DNA of 64,000 bases from Planctomycetota bacterium. GTDB lineage: Bacteria > Planctomycetota > UBA8108 > JACQVS01. Each line of letters opens with the position of its first letter. Positions within the stretch are counted from its first letter, which is position 1. The notes under the pieces were generated by a model. That model saw only the letters and a program-made list of their open reading frames with translations, ran no database searches and was not told where the DNA came from. Made by a program: the position numbers and the translations under genes. This document shows positions 63,101 to 64,000 of the stretch, piece after piece. The stretch is from positions 69,577 through 133,576 of the forward strand of contig JANQLS010000048.1 of NCBI GenBank assembly GCA_028280485.1, written 5' to 3'.

Positions 63101-64000
63101 ATTGGTAGCCCCCTTCTTTTGAGACCCAGCCTTTTGAGTCGCAGCGCCACTGGTAGTCCCAGAGGTTTGCGCGGCTTGTGCTGGCTTAGGCGGAGTTGCT
63201 GCAGCTTGAGGAGAAGAACTTAAGAGCAAGTTTAAAAAGCTCGTAGAAACGAAGGGTCGTAACAGTTCCCAAATCGTTCCTTCGATCATTCTCATCGCTT
63301 TTTTATTCGCGCGATCGTTGAGTTCTTTTCGAAGCTCTTGAACTCGAACGGGATTTTTCAAGCTATTCCAAGCAGAATAAACCAAATTGTGCGTCGTTGG
63401 ATTTTGGGGATCCACTTCGACGAGTTTCTCTAAGACCTGGACCGACTCTAACAGTCTTCCCAAGGACTTGAGTTGATTACTCAGTTGACGATAGAAGGTG
63501 ATCTCTTTGGGATGCCGTTTGATGGCTTCCCTCAAGCTTTTCAGTAGGACATCCGGATTCCCACTTCGTTGAGCCAAGGAGATACGCTTTTTCTCTAAAT
63601 CGACGGTTTCACCTTGTTCCTTCGCGACTTCGTCGATGATTTTCAGGAAGGTCGCCGGGGCTCGTTGAGTTAAAACGGAGTCGATGTAATTTCGGGAATA
63701 CGATTCGATCGTTTTATTTCCTTCGAGAATACTCTTATAAACTTCAGCGGCCAGGGGTAAGGCTTCATCTAAATTTCCCTGTCTGGCAAGAAGCAGAGCT
63801 CGCATGCTCTTGAAATAAGGTTGCATCTTCTCTGATTGAGTACTCCCCAGCTTCGCCAGAAATTCCTGAACTAACTCAGGATTATTCATGGTCGTGTACT
63901 GGTAGGGTGAAGTGAGTTTGTAGAAGTGATTTCGTTTCGTATCGACATCTCCTTCCAGTTCCCCCGTAAGTTCAATCAAAGTATCTTTGATCTCTTGTTT
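60137..64000 (-). CDS. Very large TPR-like protein with a Thr/Ala/Lys linker, start outside window
   Basis: The frame is open to the right edge, so the TTG at 63979 is not the start and the N-terminus lies beyond the window. 1287 residues are visible. From the edge, about 1-260 are TPR-like helical pairs ('KSMRALLLARQGNLDEALPL', SNQLKSLGRLLESVQVLEKL, VEVDPQNPTTHNLVYSAWNS). About 262-412 form a low-complexity Thr/Ala/Pro/Lys linker, then a Tyr-rich spot (FNYGFGYYYGSYRYRW) and a Thr-run. About 470-1100 are helical again, with a second TPR-like stretch. The last 140 residues form a galactose-binding-like beta domain ('WNQIHFDDSSWIMGTAPLGY', VWFRRKVEIPEGKNFKRI, 'DDGSVLYVNGKEVGRFNMPA'), a common C-terminal module of planctomycete and verrucomicrobial secreted enzymes. 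Probably an exported scaffold; function unknown. Confidence 0.88.
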   Translation of the reverse strand, partial: KQEIKDTLIELTGELEGDVDTKRNHFYKLTSPYQYTTMNNPELVQEFLAKLGSTQSEKMQPYFKSMRALLLARQGNLDEALPLAAEVYKSILEGNKTIESYSRNYIDSVLTQRAPATFLKIIDEVAKEQGETVDLEKKRISLAQRSGNPDVLLKSLREAIKRHPKEITFYRQLSNQLKSLGRLLESVQVLEKLVEVDPQNPTTHNLVYSAWNSLKNPVRVQELRKELNDRANKKAMRMIEGTIWELLRPFVSTSFLNLLLSSSPQAAATPPKPAQAAQTSGTTSGAATQKAGSQKKGATNKTQAKPATKTTPPVKKKAATPAKTTTNKAKSQAATSKTSTKPATGTKPATAIQPAAPLTPATPITPATTASSGAAAAAPATAATGTNAKPAEEGKEPKKAEAEKKEEKEKKLQRPSISFLKKAYDDKKTDEAKNQLRRLWRQFESLDNRYFNYGFGYYYGSYRYRWPTTRTTTTKAPSIPVPPGGLEKFLYDQKRAEERAKIPRPKQEHIVEALAEEEFVKDEASRWLSTLNPNSYGGGDFDALLNAKAKNALKTEKVDEVFNDYFKRYTEGDLDKLGVLTLLRMIVIQKEYKSEKLDQCLDLMISRVSPTDQGFINTLAQCLSDRGKHDVAANLYLWGKALGRTRSASYSNVYYYPGRSNVNVDPIAEVTKRFKGELRKKTIQKLVQLSATYSTGNPADNISQDRLTLRAWSQILPIQDVFTQCEKLCLSAIETYTGQNQLIVQDVTKYLAAAGKAEEAAKGLEAIINWTPKSLYSRVYDPVYGGYYFTSSRSRSANQSQLTSAQLNTWFPETMAEWKSPDEWLRKASETILKSHAAKKLRGNDALQVLSLIAYRQTQLDFHDDASWTLAQLKSIDNWSRSESKLWVSDSLRKAQQNVEAAEIESELLMKGQLRLDRIKTLLREVHAHDSLEATLAIADQTVKYTLHDDLIDIASELSQQSEDIKVRETWADRYYQRVKASRSPNIFGYAYLNSRQAKLYQHQQLADERVILDTIDGKPVVVFYDLTNRLAHVYERGNHNFKWTEEGVVDGKGKAWDLVQGKLKNTDKSNLVRVKVRPWLNSRWQSLNPNGEIYLISALKRAEYLVRKGDGGWKFWDKKEAPPAKWNQIHFDDSSWIMGTAPLGYGESDIKSTVSFGGDAKKKNITVWFRRKVEIPEGKNFKRIFANVRTDDGSVLYVNGKEVGRFNMPAGNVTATTKAPKAVSEGKWERVFISPELFVKGTNIIALSVHQTNQTSSDMVLDLELGAVTEEALNGKVQETEIVANP

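Noticed and set aside
62942..63223. 93-codon Arg/Cys-rich plus-strand frame
   Set aside because: Antisense of the Thr/Ala/Lys linker of the TPR-like protein; low-complexity artefact.

Overview
The window most likely comes from a marine, rather AT-rich bacterium of the PVC superphylum, probably a planctomycete. This is inferred from gene content, not from any rRNA or marker gene, since none is present. The pointers are three type I sulfatases, four FGE/SUMF1-fold proteins, a tandem DUF1080 protein, a TIGR03067-like protein, a Tat-exported TIM-barrel isomerase, a sigma factor beside a membrane Ser/Thr kinase and FHA protein, unusually many lipoproteins, and intergenic repeats built on AAGCCCGGAGCGTAAGCGAC. 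No tRNA, rRNA, CRISPR array, transposase or phage gene was seen.

Region 1 (1-26.4 kb) is an accessory-looking stretch of small lipoproteins and single-helix membrane proteins with frequent strand switches. It holds an ankyrin protein cut by the window edge, a membrane-bound zinc-ribbon/SMI1-KNR4 protein interrupted by one in-frame stop, a pentapeptide-repeat protein, a DUF4019 lipoprotein, a YceK-like lipoprotein, four FGE-fold proteins lacking the usual cysteine pair, several HEAT-like proteins and a Fic protein that has lost its whole catalytic core. Some families here are known as immunity folds, but no toxin is visible.

Region 2 (26.8-40.6 kb) is the most coherent candidate system: a sigma-70-like factor, a long leader, a 1351-residue transmembrane Ser/Thr kinase with a very large extracytoplasmic part, a lipoprotein, a double-FHA protein and a 1271-residue FG-GAP/VCBS lipoprotein, the last four spaced by only 6-18 bp. 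A secreted beta-propeller protein and a HAF-type protein follow. The last is a paralogue of one at 25.2 kb. A perfect 21-bp hairpin lies between these two final genes.

Region 3 (40.7-46.9 kb) carries three exported sulfatases, one with a HEAT-like tail and two with altered formylglycine motifs, plus a TIGR03067-like protein and a GNAT acetyltransferase. Region 4 (47.0-50.3 kb) is a stress/metabolic control module: universal stress protein, CBS-pair protein, stand-alone response regulator and a PEP-synthase/PPDK regulatory kinase-pyrophosphorylase.

Region 5 (50.5-64 kb) is envelope- and carbohydrate-oriented. It includes a HEAT-like lipoprotein translationally coupled to a collagen-like lipoprotein, a Tat-exported sugar isomerase-like protein, a double DUF1080 protein, a polysaccharide deacetylase, and a huge TPR-like protein with a Thr/Ala/Lys linker that runs off the right edge. 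Palindromic repeats decorate the gaps between the last three. With the sulfatases they suggest use of sulfated polysaccharides.
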